A DNA stretch of 64,000 nucleotides from DASRDU01 sp035652435 (GTDB lineage: Bacteria; Acidobacteriota; Blastocatellia; RBC074): positions 124,001 to 188,000 of the forward strand of contig DASRDU010000099.1 of the NCBI GenBank assembly GCA_035652435.1. The letters run 5' to 3'. The translations under genes and the position numbers were made by a program. Positions 38,486-47,616 of the stretch are shown here, piece after piece. Each line of letters opens with the position of its first letter. The first letter of the stretch is position 1. Below the pieces are notes generated by a model that saw only the letters and a program-made list of their open reading frames with translations, did no database searches and was not told where the DNA came from.

Positions 38486-40054
38486 ATGAACAAACTCCTG
38501 CTCACTAAACCACTCGACCAGCTTCTCCTCGAAGCGAAAGCGGAAGGGCAGCACGGACTCAAACGCGTACTCGGCCCGCTCAACCTGATTGCGCTCGGCA
38601 TCGGCGCGGTCATCGGCGCGGGCATCTTCATCATCACTGGCGCGGCGGCGGCGCAATTCGCCGGGCCGGCCATCACGCTCTCGTTCGTGCTGGCGGGCCT
38701 GGGCTGCGCTTTCGCGGGGCTGTGTTACGCCGAGCTGGCGGCGATGATTCCGATCTCGGGTTCGGCTTACACGTATGGTTACGCCTCGCTCGGCGAATTC
38801 ATCGCGTGGATCATCGGCTGGGATCTGGTGCTGGAATACGCCTTCAGCGCGGCGACTGTGGCTTCGGGCTGGGGCGCGAACTTCATCAGCCTGCTTCAGG
38901 ATTTCGGCCTCCATCTGCCGCCGCAACTGACCGAAACGCCCGGCCAGCAGCTGTTTTTTTATCAGGGGCGGTGGGAGACGCTGACGACGCTCGGCCCGAC
39001 GCTCGCAGGCGCGGGCGTCAATCCCGAGACGTTGCCGCACGCGACGGCGCTCTTCAATCTGCCCGCCTTCGTGATCGTCTGCATTGTCACGGCGATTCTG
39101 ATCGTCGGCGTCAGGGAGTCCGCCAATCTCAACATCGTCGTCGTCTTCATCAAGGTCGCCACCGTGATCATTTTCGTCGTCATCGGCACGGCCTGGCTGC
39201 TGAAACATCCGCAGGTCGCCGCGACAAACTGGCACCCGTTCATCCCGGAAAACAAAGGCCATTTTGGAGAGTTCGGCTGGTCGGGGATCGCGCGCGGGGC
39301 GGCCAGCATCTTTTTCGCCTACATCGGATTCGATGCCGTTTCGACCGCCGCGCAGGAAGCCCGCAACCCGCAGCGCGACATGCCCATCGGCCTGCTCGGC
39401 TCGCTCGCCATCTGCACGGTGCTTTATCTCGTGGTCGCCGGGGTGCTGACCGGAGTTACGCATTACTCACAGCTGAACGTCGCCGCGCCGGTGGCCGTGG
39501 CGATTGACACGACGGGCGTGCGCTGGGGCAGCCTGATGGTCAAGGCCGGGACGCTCGCCGGATTGAGTACGGTGATGCTGACGACGCTGATGGGGCAGTC
39601 GCGCATCTTCTACACGATGTCGAAGGACGGGCTGCTGCCGCCCTGGGCGGGCGCGATTCACCCGCGCTTCCGCACGCCGTGGATCTCTTCAATCGTCGTC
39701 GGCTTGTTCATCGCCGTCTTTGCCGGGTTGCTGCCGATTGGCCTGCTCGGGCAACTGGTCAGCATCGGGACGCTGTTCGCGTTCATCATCGTCTGCATCG
39801 GCGTGCTGGTTCTGCGTAACAAAAGGCCCGAGCTGGCGCGGCCTTTCAAAACTCCGTGGGTGCCGTTCGTGCCGGTGATGGGGATTCTGATTTCGCTGCT
39901 GCTGATGGCGAGTCTCCCGCTCGATACGTGGATCAGACTGGTCGTCTGGCTGCTGATCGGGTTTGCCATTTACTTCGGCTACAGCCGCAAACACAGCCGC
40001 GTGCAGGCTGCCAGCGAATCGCAGCCCCCGATCCGGGTTGTGGCCGGGGACTGA
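38486..40054 (+). CDS. APC-family amino acid permease
   Basis: This 522-residue protein has about 12-14 hydrophobic segments and the APC signature at the first helix, IALGIGAVIGAGIFIITG. Others are FAYIGFDAVSTAAQEARNPQ and GQSRIFYTMSKDGLLPP, as in YfnA/CAT-type cationic or broad amino acid transporters. It imports amino acids using a proton or sodium gradient or by exchange. The substrate is not certain. The ATG lies 25 bp after the perfect palindrome, so its 5' leader would contain that hairpin if transcription starts upstream. Confidence 0.92.
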   Translation: MNKLLLTKPLDQLLLEAKAEGQHGLKRVLGPLNLIALGIGAVIGAGIFIITGAAAAQFAGPAITLSFVLAGLGCAFAGLCYAELAAMIPISGSAYTYGYASLGEFIAWIIGWDLVLEYAFSAATVASGWGANFISLLQDFGLHLPPQLTETPGQQLFFYQGRWETLTTLGPTLAGAGVNPETLPHATALFNLPAFVIVCIVTAILIVGVRESANLNIVVVFIKVATVIIFVVIGTAWLLKHPQVAATNWHPFIPENKGHFGEFGWSGIARGAASIFFAYIGFDAVSTAAQEARNPQRDMPIGLLGSLAICTVLYLVVAGVLTGVTHYSQLNVAAPVAVAIDTTGVRWGSLMVKAGTLAGLSTVMLTTLMGQSRIFYTMSKDGLLPPWAGAIHPRFRTPWISSIVVGLFIAVFAGLLPIGLLGQLVSIGTLFAFIIVCIGVLVLRNKRPELARPFKTPWVPFVPVMGILISLLLMASLPLDTWIRLVVWLLIGFAIYFGYSRKHSRVQAASESQPPIRVVAGD

Positions 40055-40146
40055 TAAATCGCCAGGCGTATTGACCAGATCTTCACTTTCAGGTTGACCG
40101 CTGGCGCTCAATCAACCAGCATGGCGCGAAAAAACCGGAGGCGAAG

Positions 40147-40911
40147 ATGAACAACTTATCCCTGAATGAACGTGTCGCGCTCGTCACTGGCGCGAGCAGC
40201 GGCATCGGACGCGCGGCGGCAATCGCGCTTGCCGGACTCGGCGCGAGCGTCGCCATCAACTACCTGCGTAACGCCGAAGGCGCGGAAGAGTGCCGCCGCG
40301 CGATTGAAGAAAAGGGCGGTCGCGCCACCGTCGTGCAGGCCGATGTTTCCACCGGCGAGGGCGTCAGGCATCTGGTCGAAACCGTCCGCTCGGAACTCGG
40401 CCCGATTGACATTCTCGTCAACAATGCCGGCGACCTGATCGAGCGGCGTTCGCTGCGCGATTACCCGGAAGATTTGTGGGACCGCGTGATGAACCTCAAT
40501 GCCAAAAGCGCCCTGCTCTGCGCCCAGGGAGTGATGCCCGGGATGATCGAACGCAAACGCGGCGTGATCATCAACATGGGTTCGATTGCCGGGAACAACG
40601 GCGGCGGGCCGGGGGCGGGCGTTTACGCTGCTTCCAAGGCGGCGGTCAGGTGCCTGACCAAGGCTATGGCGAAAGAGCTGGCCCCTTACAACATCCGCGT
40701 CAATTGCGTCGCGCCGGGGGTGATCGCGACGCCTTACCACGAACGCTTCACTTCGCCGGAAATGATGGAGGGTTTTGTGAACTCCATCCCGCTCAAACGC
40801 TCCGGCACCCCGGAAGAGATCGCCAGCGTGATTGCCTTCCTCGCTTCGGACGCGGCGAGCTACGTTCACGGCGAGACGATTGAGATCAACGGCGGGCAGC
40901 TGATGGATTGA
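40147..40911 (+). CDS. SDR-family oxidoreductase
   Basis: This 254-residue classical short-chain dehydrogenase/reductase has cofactor motif TGASSGIGRA, NNAG at 92-95, and catalytic Ser146, Tyr160 and Lys164 (YAASK). The C-terminal GETIEINGGQLMD is typical of FabG-like and glucose-dehydrogenase-like members. The absence of an acid after beta-2 (NYLRNA) favours NADP(H). The substrate is unknown. It is followed by a clear terminator, so it is a separate unit from the thiolase gene. Confidence 0.9.
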   Translation: MNNLSLNERVALVTGASSGIGRAAAIALAGLGASVAINYLRNAEGAEECRRAIEEKGGRATVVQADVSTGEGVRHLVETVRSELGPIDILVNNAGDLIERRSLRDYPEDLWDRVMNLNAKSALLCAQGVMPGMIERKRGVIINMGSIAGNNGGGPGAGVYAASKAAVRCLTKAMAKELAPYNIRVNCVAPGVIATPYHERFTSPEMMEGFVNSIPLKRSGTPEEIASVIAFLASDAASYVHGETIEINGGQLMD

Positions 40912-40942
40912 GCGAAAGCGAAAAACGATCACAAAATCCCGG

Positions 40943-40980
40943 AAAGGCAGGAAGCAGGTTCAAGCTTTCTGCCTTTTGAT
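40943..40980 (+). terminator. Rho-independent terminator after the SDR gene
   Basis: A 13-bp stem with one wobble pair (40943-40955 with 40964-40976) and an 8-base loop is followed by TTTTGATTT. It lies 31 bp after the SDR stop codon. Confidence 0.75.
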
Positions 40981-41134
40981 TTATCCTTAGCCTTCCGCAT
41001 TTCGTATTTCCGGTTCTCGAACAAGAAATCAACCCGCGAGGACAGGGAATCCATAATCTCAAATTCGCAATCTGAGATTTGGCTTTCGCCGCGCTCCCCG
41101 TGGTTGCATCGTTCCACCAACTCAGGAGACAGTT

Positions 41135-42292
41135 ATGGCTGAAGCAGTAATCATTGACGCAATCCGCACCCCCATCGGCAGATTCAAGGGCGCATACCGC
41201 GAAACCAGGCCCGACCAGCTGCTCGCACATGCGTTGCAGGGGTTGATCACGCGCACCGGCATAGACAAGGCGAAAATCGAAGACGTAATCGCCGGCTGCG
41301 TCACTCAGGTCGGCGAGCAGGGCGTCAACATCGCGCGGCGCACGGCGCTGCTGGCCGGGCTGCCGATTGAGGTGCCGGGCGTGACGCTCAATCGCTTCTG
41401 TAGTTCCGCGCAACAGACGATCCATTTCGCGGCCCAGGGCGTCGCGGCGGGCGATCATAATTACGTCATCGCTTCCGGCATCGAGAGTATGACGCGCTGC
41501 CAGATGGGCAGTGACAGCGCCGAGGTGTGGAAGAGTATTTATCAGGCGATGAAGGAACACTACGACCTGGTGCATCAGGGCATCAGCGCTGAACTGATCG
41601 CCGATAAGTGGAAGATCACGCGGGCGGACGTGGATAACTTTTCGGCCGAGAGCCACGCCCGGGCGAGCGCCGCCGCGAAGGAAGGGAGGCACTCCGAGAT
41701 CGTTCCTACCCCGGGCATTGACACCGAGGGCAGACACATCTCGCTGGCCCGCGACGAAGGCATCCGCGAGGTGATTGACATGCAGAAGATGGCCGCGCTG
41801 CCGACGGTGTTCCGTCCGAATGGTGAGGGCGTCGTGACCGCGGCCAATTCGAGCCAGATTTCCGACGGCGCGGCCGCCGTGCTGGTGGCGAATCGCGAAG
41901 TCGCCGAGGCCGACGGCTTCAGGCCGCGCGCCCGCTTCCGCGCGCGGGTGGTTGTCGGCAGCGATCCGACCCTGCAACTCTCCGGCGTCATCCCCGCGAC
42001 GCAGAAAGCGCTCGGGAAAGCCGGGCTGGCGATCAATGACCTCGACTGGATTGAGATCAATGAGGCTTTTGCGACCGTCGTGCTTGCCTGGGAGAAGGAG
42101 CTGAAGCCGGACATGGCGAAGGTCAACCCCTGGGGCGGCGCGATTGCGCACGGTCACCCGGTGGGCGCGACCGGCTCGATCCTGATGGCGAAGATGATCG
42201 CCGGGCTTGAGGCGACCGGCGGGCAGTTCGGTTTGCAGGTGATGTGCGCCGGTCACGGGATGGCGACGGCCACGATCATCGAATGCGTGTAA
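41135..42292 (+). CDS. Acetyl-CoA acetyltransferase / 3-ketoacyl-CoA thiolase
   Basis: This 385-residue thiolase has nucleophile Cys89 in GVTLNRFCSSAQQ, the NEAFA motif, GHPVGATGS, and a C-terminal CAGHG with the second catalytic Cys. This branch resembles the 3-ketoacyl-CoA thiolases of fatty-acid and steroid degradation. It cleaves 3-ketoacyl-CoA to acetyl-CoA and a shortened acyl-CoA, or the reverse. Genes nearby encode dehydrogenases and an acyl-CoA-related kinase-like protein, which fits a lipid-oxidation set. Confidence 0.93.
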   Translation: MAEAVIIDAIRTPIGRFKGAYRETRPDQLLAHALQGLITRTGIDKAKIEDVIAGCVTQVGEQGVNIARRTALLAGLPIEVPGVTLNRFCSSAQQTIHFAAQGVAAGDHNYVIASGIESMTRCQMGSDSAEVWKSIYQAMKEHYDLVHQGISAELIADKWKITRADVDNFSAESHARASAAAKEGRHSEIVPTPGIDTEGRHISLARDEGIREVIDMQKMAALPTVFRPNGEGVVTAANSSQISDGAAAVLVANREVAEADGFRPRARFRARVVVGSDPTLQLSGVIPATQKALGKAGLAINDLDWIEINEAFATVVLAWEKELKPDMAKVNPWGGAIAHGHPVGATGSILMAKMIAGLEATGGQFGLQVMCAGHGMATATIIECV

Positions 42293-42305
42293 CATCACGG
42301 CCCGC

Positions 42306-42731
42306 ATGGAAGATTACGAACTGGCCATTGAAAAGTCTCCTGACGCGGACGACATTCGCTTCCTGAACGAAAGCCTGCACGAACACAACGCGCGCAAATC
42401 GGGAGTCGGTGGCGGTGAGTTCATCACGATCTTTCTGCGCGGCGTGAATCAGCAGATTGTCGGCGGGCTGCACGGCTGGACCGGATTCGGCTGGCTTCAC
42501 GTTGATGTGTTGTGGGTCAGCGAAGATCTGCGCGGCAGAGGGTATGGCCGGCAGTTGCTTGTGGCTGCTGAGGAAGAAGCAAGTCGCCGAGGGTGTCGTT
42601 ATGCCGAACTGGACACCTTCAGTTTCCAGGCTCCTGATTTTTACCTGAAGCTGGGCTACGCGGTGTTCGGCCTGCTCGATGACATCGCGGGCGAACACAA
42701 GTGGTACTTCCTGAAAAAGAATCTTGTCTGA
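42306..42731 (+). CDS. GNAT-family N-acetyltransferase
   Basis: This 141-residue protein has the acetyl-CoA-binding motif VSEDLRGRGYGRQLL (R-x-x-G-x-G) followed by an AAEEEASRRGC helix and a DTFSFQAPDFYLKLGY strand-turn typical of GNATs. The acceptor is unknown. It begins 13 bp after the thiolase stop, probably in the same transcript. Confidence 0.88.
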   Translation: MEDYELAIEKSPDADDIRFLNESLHEHNARKSGVGGGEFITIFLRGVNQQIVGGLHGWTGFGWLHVDVLWVSEDLRGRGYGRQLLVAAEEEASRRGCRYAELDTFSFQAPDFYLKLGYAVFGLLDDIAGEHKWYFLKKNLV

Positions 42732-42767
42732 CAAGCTGCTGTTACTCAGTGGTGGAAGGAGGGTGTG

Positions 42768-43415
42768 ATGGAGATAGCTATTCTGCTTTTCGACCGGTTC
42801 ACGGCGCTCGACGCCGTCGGCCCTTACGAAGTGCTGCAACGGATTCCGGAAGCGAAAGTGCGCTTCGTCGCGAGAGAGCCGGGGCCGAAGCGCACCGACA
42901 CCGGCCACCTCGCGCTCGTGGCTGATCACGCGCTTGATGAAGTCACCTCGCCTGACATCATCGTGATTCCGGGCGGCCCGGGTCAGTCTGCGCTGATGGA
43001 TGATCAGCCGGTGCTGGACTGGATTCGCCGCGCGCACGAAACAACGAAGTGGACGACTTCGGTCTGTACGGGCTCGCTAGTGCTTGGCGCCGCCGGGCTG
43101 CTCAAAGGGTTGCGGGCCACGAGCCACTGGCTGGCGCTCGACGTGCTGCGCAGCTTCGGCGCCGAACCGACGACGGAGCGCGTAGTCATCGAGGGGAAGA
43201 TCATCACGGCGGCGGGGGTGTCAGCCGGGATTGATATGGCGCTGACGCTCGTCGCGCGCGAATGCGGCGACGGGGTGGCGCAGGCGATTCAACTCGGGAT
43301 CGAATACGACCCTCAGCCGCCTTTCGACGCCGGGGCGCCGCACAAAGCGCCCGCCGCGATTGTCGAGCGGTTGCGCAGCCGCAGCCGATTCATTACGCAG
43401 GGCGGAAAGTCATAA
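42768..43415 (+). CDS. DJ-1/PfpI-family protein (isonitrile hydratase-like)
   Basis: This 215-residue protein begins MEIAILLFDRFTALDAVGPYEVL. Its nucleophile elbow SVCTGSLVLG carries Cys100, followed by GLRATSHW. The pattern resembles the DJ-1/PfpI branch that includes isonitrile hydratase, but a protease or glyoxalase-like role cannot be excluded. The start at 42768 follows an AGGAGGG-like site. Confidence 0.85.
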   Translation: MEIAILLFDRFTALDAVGPYEVLQRIPEAKVRFVAREPGPKRTDTGHLALVADHALDEVTSPDIIVIPGGPGQSALMDDQPVLDWIRRAHETTKWTTSVCTGSLVLGAAGLLKGLRATSHWLALDVLRSFGAEPTTERVVIEGKIITAAGVSAGIDMALTLVARECGDGVAQAIQLGIEYDPQPPFDAGAPHKAPAAIVERLRSRSRFITQGGKS

Positions 43416-43446
43416 CGGTTCTTTTCAGATTCGTGGAGAAAAAAAC

Positions 43447-44214
43447 GTGGAGATCAATAACAGAACTTTTCTGGTTACCGGCGGCGGGTCGGGACTCGGC
43501 GCGGCGACGGCAAAGCTGCTCGCGGCTTCGGGCGGCAGCGTGGTGATCGCCGACATCAACAACGAAACAGGCGAAAAGACGGCCGCAGAGATTGGCTCGA
43601 ATGCGCGTTTCGTGAAAACCAACGTCGCCGATGAAGAGAGCGTGAAGAATGCGATTGGCACGGCGCTCTCCGCGTTCGGTGCCTTGCATGGCGCGATCAA
43701 CTGCGCCGGCATTGGCGTCGCGATCAAAACCGTCAGCAAGGAAGGGCCGCACCCGCTCGACGCATTCACCCGGGTGATTCAGGTGAATCTGATCGGCACC
43801 TTCAACGTGATCCGTCTCGCGGCGGCGCAGATGGCCGGGCAGGAGCCCGACGGACAGGGCGCGCGCGGCGTGATCATCAACACGGCCTCGATTGCCGCGT
43901 TCGACGGGCAGATCGGGCAGGCGGCTTATTCGGCGTCGAAAGGCGGCATCGTCGGAATGACACTGCCGATTGCGCGTGACCTCGCGCGCACCGGGATTCG
44001 CGTCGTGACGATTGCGCCGGGGCTCTTCGACACCCCGCTGCTGGCCGGGCTGCCCGAAGACGTGCGCAGGGTGCTGGGCGCGCAGGTCCCCTTCCCCTCA
44101 CGACTGGGCAGCCCGGCGGAATACGCCGCGCTGGCAAAGCACATCATCGAAAACGAAATGCTCAACGGCGAAGTCATCCGCCTTGATGGCGCGTTGCGGA
44201 TGCCGCCGAAATAA
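43447..44214 (+). CDS. SDR dehydrogenase, 3-hydroxyacyl-CoA dehydrogenase type II (HSD10)-like
   Basis: This 255-residue protein closely follows the HSD17B10 pattern: VTGGGSGLGAAT, ADINNE with the NAD-selective Asp, VNLIGTFNVIRLAA, then GVIINTASIAAFDGQIGQAA leading into catalytic Tyr161 and Lys165 (YSASK) with Ser148. It oxidises 3-hydroxyacyl-CoA with NAD, the step before the thiolase. It starts at a GTG (43447) behind a ggag site; earlier in-frame Met codons overlap the DJ-1 gene. Confidence 0.9.
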   Translation: MEINNRTFLVTGGGSGLGAATAKLLAASGGSVVIADINNETGEKTAAEIGSNARFVKTNVADEESVKNAIGTALSAFGALHGAINCAGIGVAIKTVSKEGPHPLDAFTRVIQVNLIGTFNVIRLAAAQMAGQEPDGQGARGVIINTASIAAFDGQIGQAAYSASKGGIVGMTLPIARDLARTGIRVVTIAPGLFDTPLLAGLPEDVRRVLGAQVPFPSRLGSPAEYAALAKHIIENEMLNGEVIRLDGALRMPPK

Positions 44215-44228
44215 TGGGGGGCTGAAAT

Positions 44229-45620
44229 ATGAAGCAGCGATTACTGATTGGAGCCGCCCTCGCAGTATTGCTGTTATGGATTGCGCCGGCGTCAGACGCG
44301 CAGAAGACAAAGTCATCAGCCGGATGGAAAGCCGGACTGGCAAAAGTAATTATTACACCTGAAAGCCCCGTCTGGCTGGCGGGCTATGCCGCCCGCACGA
44401 AACCATCCGAAGGCAAAATCCACGACCTGTATGCGAAGGCGCTGGCGCTGGAAGACGTGGCAGGCCGACGCGTCGTAATTGTGACGAGCGATCTGCTCGG
44501 ATTCCCGCGCGGGCTGGCTGAGGCAATCGCGGAGCAGGCGCGGAAGAAATTCAACCTGCCGCGCAGCCAGCTGGTGCTGACTTCATCGCACACGCATACG
44601 GGGCCGGTACTGAAATCCTCACTCACCGGCGCGTATGACATGACCGCCGAACAGCTGGCCGCGGTTGATGCTTACACGGATCAGTTGCGGGACAAGGTCG
44701 TCGCGCTCATCGGTCAGGCGATTCAGGATCTCAGACCGGCGAAACTCTCCTTCGGTCGTGGTGAGGCCCGCTTTGCGGTCAACCGCCGCCAGCTCACGGA
44801 CGGCGTGATGCGGATCGGCGTCAACGAAAAGGGACCGGTCGAATGGGACGTGCCGGTGTTGAGTGTCCAGTCGCTTGAAGGCAGTCTGCGCGGCGTCCTC
44901 TTCGGCTACGCCTGCCACAACACGACGCTGACGGGAGAGTTCTACGAGTTCAGCGGGGATTACGCGGGCTTTGCGCAGGCGGAGCTTGAGCAGACTCATC
45001 CCGGCGCGCAGGCGATGTTCGTGATGGGTTGCGGCGCGGACGCCAACCCGAATCCGCGCAGCTCGCTCGAACTCGCCCGGCGTCACGGCGCGGAACTGGC
45101 GCAATCGGTCGAGCAGGTACTGAAGGGCCGGCTTTCAACCGTCGGCGGGCCGGTCAAAACCGCGTTTGAGAAGGTCACGTTGCCGCTCGTCGTGCCGACG
45201 CGCGAAGAGTTTCAATCGCGACTGAAAGATCAGAACGTTTATCGCAGGAGGCACGCCGAACGAATGCTGGCGAGACTCGATCGTGACGGCAGACTGATTT
45301 CTGAGTACCCGTACCCGATTCAGGTAATGCAATTCGGCAACGACCTGACATTCATCGCCATGGGCGGCGAAGTGGTGGTTGATTACCTCCTGCGGTTGAA
45401 GCGCGAACTCGGTGCGAACGGCCTCTGGGTTGCGGGCTACAGCAATGATGTGATGGCTTACATCCCGTCGGTGCGCATCCTGAAGGAAGGCGGTTACGAG
45501 GCCAATGACTCAATGCTTTTCTACGACCTGCCGGGGCCGTGGGATCAGGTGGTTGAAGAAAAGATCATCAGCCGGATCACTGAACTGGCGCGCAGGTGTG
45601 GACGCAGGCCGGTCACATAA
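44229..45620 (+). CDS. Neutral/alkaline ceramidase-family protein (first of three paralogues)
   Basis: This 463-residue protein has a Sec signal peptide (MKQRLLIGAALAVLLL, about residues 1-23). The N-terminal ceramidase-family pattern follows: GLAKVIITPESP, LLGFPRGLA, SSHTHTGP (His121, His123), and FGYACHNTTLTGEFY with a second metal His. Members of PF04734-type families hydrolyse the amide of ceramides. Many bacterial homologues are hypothetical, and the substrate may be another N-acyl compound. Two more paralogues lie at 52-55 kb. It starts 14 bp after the dehydrogenase stop. Confidence 0.85.
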   Translation: MKQRLLIGAALAVLLLWIAPASDAQKTKSSAGWKAGLAKVIITPESPVWLAGYAARTKPSEGKIHDLYAKALALEDVAGRRVVIVTSDLLGFPRGLAEAIAEQARKKFNLPRSQLVLTSSHTHTGPVLKSSLTGAYDMTAEQLAAVDAYTDQLRDKVVALIGQAIQDLRPAKLSFGRGEARFAVNRRQLTDGVMRIGVNEKGPVEWDVPVLSVQSLEGSLRGVLFGYACHNTTLTGEFYEFSGDYAGFAQAELEQTHPGAQAMFVMGCGADANPNPRSSLELARRHGAELAQSVEQVLKGRLSTVGGPVKTAFEKVTLPLVVPTREEFQSRLKDQNVYRRRHAERMLARLDRDGRLISEYPYPIQVMQFGNDLTFIAMGGEVVVDYLLRLKRELGANGLWVAGYSNDVMAYIPSVRILKEGGYEANDSMLFYDLPGPWDQVVEEKIISRITELARRCGRRPVT

Positions 45621-45637
45621 TCAGACAAAAAGCGACG

Positions 45638-46705
45638 ATGAGTGGTTATCTCGACAGCACGAAGCCTGTCCGGCCCGGCGAAGAGCTTGACGCGCCCCGG
45701 CTGGAATCCTGGATCAGGGAACGCCTGCCTGATTTCACCGGGTCGCTCGCGGTCGAACAGTTTCCCGGCGGTCATTCCAACCTGACTTATCTGTTGCGAA
45801 TCGGTGAGCAGGAGATGGTACTGCGCCGCCCACCGTTCGGCAATCGAGTCAAATCCGCGCATGATATGGGCCGCGAATATCGCGTGCTGTCGAAACTCTG
45901 TCACGTTTACGGCCCCGCCCCGCGCCCGCTGGCTTACTGCGAAGATGAATCGGTCATCGGCGCGCCTTTCTATCTGATGGAGCGGAGGCGCGGTCTGGTG
46001 ATCCGCAACACGCCCCCAGCGGGAGTTTCTCTCGACCCGCAGAATATCCGGCGGGTTTGTGAAGCCGTGGTTGATAACCTGGCGGACCTGCACGGGATTG
46101 ATTATCAGGCGGCGGGCCTCGGCGATCTGGGCCATCCTGAAGGTTACGCCACGCGGCAGGTCGAGGGATGGACGAAGCGCTACTTCAACGCGAAGACCGA
46201 GGAGCATCCTGAGATCGAGCAGATCATCCCCTGGCTTGCGGAACGCATTCCGAAAGGGAGCGGCGCCGCCGTAGTTCACAACGATTACAAATTTGACAAC
46301 CTGATGTTTGACCCGGCTGACCTGACGCGCATCGTCGCGGTGCTGGACTGGGAGATGTGTACCATCGGCGACCCGCTGATGGACCTCGGCTGCACGCTCG
46401 CTTACTGGCCCGAAGCCGGCGACGAGAACGTGCTGCTGCCCGGCGGCTTCAGCCCGACGGCGCTGCCGGGCGCGATGACGCGCGGCGAAATTGCCGCGCG
46501 CTACGGTGAGAAGACAGGGCGCGACGTTTCGCACCTGCTCTTTTACTACTGCTTCGGCCTCTTCAAGCTCGCCGCTGTGTTGCAGCAGATTTACTGGCGC
46601 TACGCGAACGGGCACACGCAGGACAAACGGTTCGCGCACTTCAATCAGTCGGTCGCAATCCTGGGCAGGGCCGCCGTGCAGGCAGCCGAGGCGGGTCATT
46701 TCTAA
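45638..46705 (+). CDS. APH-like phosphotransferase family protein (ACAD10/11 type)
   Basis: This 355-residue kinase-fold protein has a P-loop-like FPGGHSNLTYLL, LMERRRG, and the Brenner-type catalytic motif HNDYKFDNLMFD followed by VLDWEMCTIGDPLMDLG. The pattern matches the aminoglycoside-phosphotransferase domain of ACAD10/11, which acts in 4-hydroxy-acid degradation. That function is plausible given the adjacent dehydrogenase and thiolase genes. The start at 45638 was chosen to avoid overlap with the upstream ceramidase-like gene; its ribosome site is weak. Confidence 0.85.
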   Translation: MSGYLDSTKPVRPGEELDAPRLESWIRERLPDFTGSLAVEQFPGGHSNLTYLLRIGEQEMVLRRPPFGNRVKSAHDMGREYRVLSKLCHVYGPAPRPLAYCEDESVIGAPFYLMERRRGLVIRNTPPAGVSLDPQNIRRVCEAVVDNLADLHGIDYQAAGLGDLGHPEGYATRQVEGWTKRYFNAKTEEHPEIEQIIPWLAERIPKGSGAAVVHNDYKFDNLMFDPADLTRIVAVLDWEMCTIGDPLMDLGCTLAYWPEAGDENVLLPGGFSPTALPGAMTRGEIAARYGEKTGRDVSHLLFYYCFGLFKLAAVLQQIYWRYANGHTQDKRFAHFNQSVAILGRAAVQAAEAGHF

Positions 46706-46722
46706 TCGAAAGGAACTCTCAA

Positions 46723-47496
46723 ATGGCAGATTCAATGTTTGATCTGACCGGCAAAGTCGCAATCATCACCGGCTCGACCAAAGGCATCGGGCGCGCGATT
46801 GCCGAAGCGATGGCGCGCTCGGGGGCGAAGGTCATCGTCTCCAGCCGCAAGGCCGACAAGTGCGAAGAGGTGGCCGGCGCGATTCGCGGTGAGGGCTTGG
46901 AAGCGACCGCGATTGCCTGCAATATCGGCAAAAAGGAAGAGGTTGAAAATCTGGTCGCCGAAACCAGAAAGCGTTACGGGCAGGTTGACGTGCTGGTCTG
47001 CAACGCGGCGGTGAATCCATACTTCGGCCCGATGGCCGGGGCGGGCGATGACGTCTTCACGAAGGTTATGGATTCCAACCTCCGCAGCAACCTGTGGCTC
47101 TGCAATCTGGTGCTGCCCGAAATGGCCGAACGCAAAGACGGCAGCGTCATTATCGTTTCGAGCATCGGCGGGTTGAAAGGCACGACGATGCTCGGACTCT
47201 ATGCCATCTCGAAAGCCGCCGATATGCAACTGGCCCGCAACCTCGCGGTCGAATGGGGGCAGCACAACATTCGCGTCAATTGCATCGCGCCGGGACTCGT
47301 GAGGACTGACTTCGCCAAGGCACTCTGGGAAAACCCGAAGCTGCTCGCGACGACCGAGGCTTCGACACCGCTGCGCCGGATCGGAGAGCCGGAAGATATC
47401 GCGGGCGCGGCAGTGTTTCTGTCGTCACGCGCCGGTAGCTGGATGACTGGGCAGGTGATCGTGATTGACGGCGGGGTGACGATTGCCGGAGGCTGA
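46723..47496 (+). CDS. SDR-family oxidoreductase
   Basis: This 257-residue classical SDR has ITGSTKGIGRAIAEA, CNAAVNP, catalytic Ser and YAISK, and ends GQVIVIDGGVTIAGG. Arg/Lys after beta-2 (SSRKADK) suggests NADP(H). It follows the kinase-like gene by 17 bp with the same orientation, so it is probably co-transcribed. The substrate is unknown. Confidence 0.9.
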   Translation: MADSMFDLTGKVAIITGSTKGIGRAIAEAMARSGAKVIVSSRKADKCEEVAGAIRGEGLEATAIACNIGKKEEVENLVAETRKRYGQVDVLVCNAAVNPYFGPMAGAGDDVFTKVMDSNLRSNLWLCNLVLPEMAERKDGSVIIVSSIGGLKGTTMLGLYAISKAADMQLARNLAVEWGQHNIRVNCIAPGLVRTDFAKALWENPKLLATTEASTPLRRIGEPEDIAGAAVFLSSRAGSWMTGQVIVIDGGVTIAGG

Positions 47497-47616
47497 TTTG
47501 TACAGCAAACTGGAAAATTTGCTGATGTCCCCTCAACACGAACTTTCAGAATATCGTCGCGCCTTTTACGTAATCATCAGCAGACTGGAAAGTTTACTGT
47601 ACAGCAGGAGGAAACC
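47497..47616. promoter_or_regulatory. Repeated palindromic motif upstream of the LLM oxidoreductase
   Basis: Two related 22-bp units, at 47503-47524 and 47578-47599, share CAGCARACTGGAAARTTTRCTG in the same orientation and are each partly palindromic. Together they are bounded by TGTACAG and CTGTACA. They could be operator sites for a regulator of the downstream gene. The spacing is 75 bp start to start. Confidence 0.5.

Noticed and set aside
40886..42307. A 473-codon open frame antisense to the thiolase gene
   Set aside because: It is opposite a certain thiolase with all catalytic motifs, is rich in Arg, His and Gly, and has no recognisable domain.
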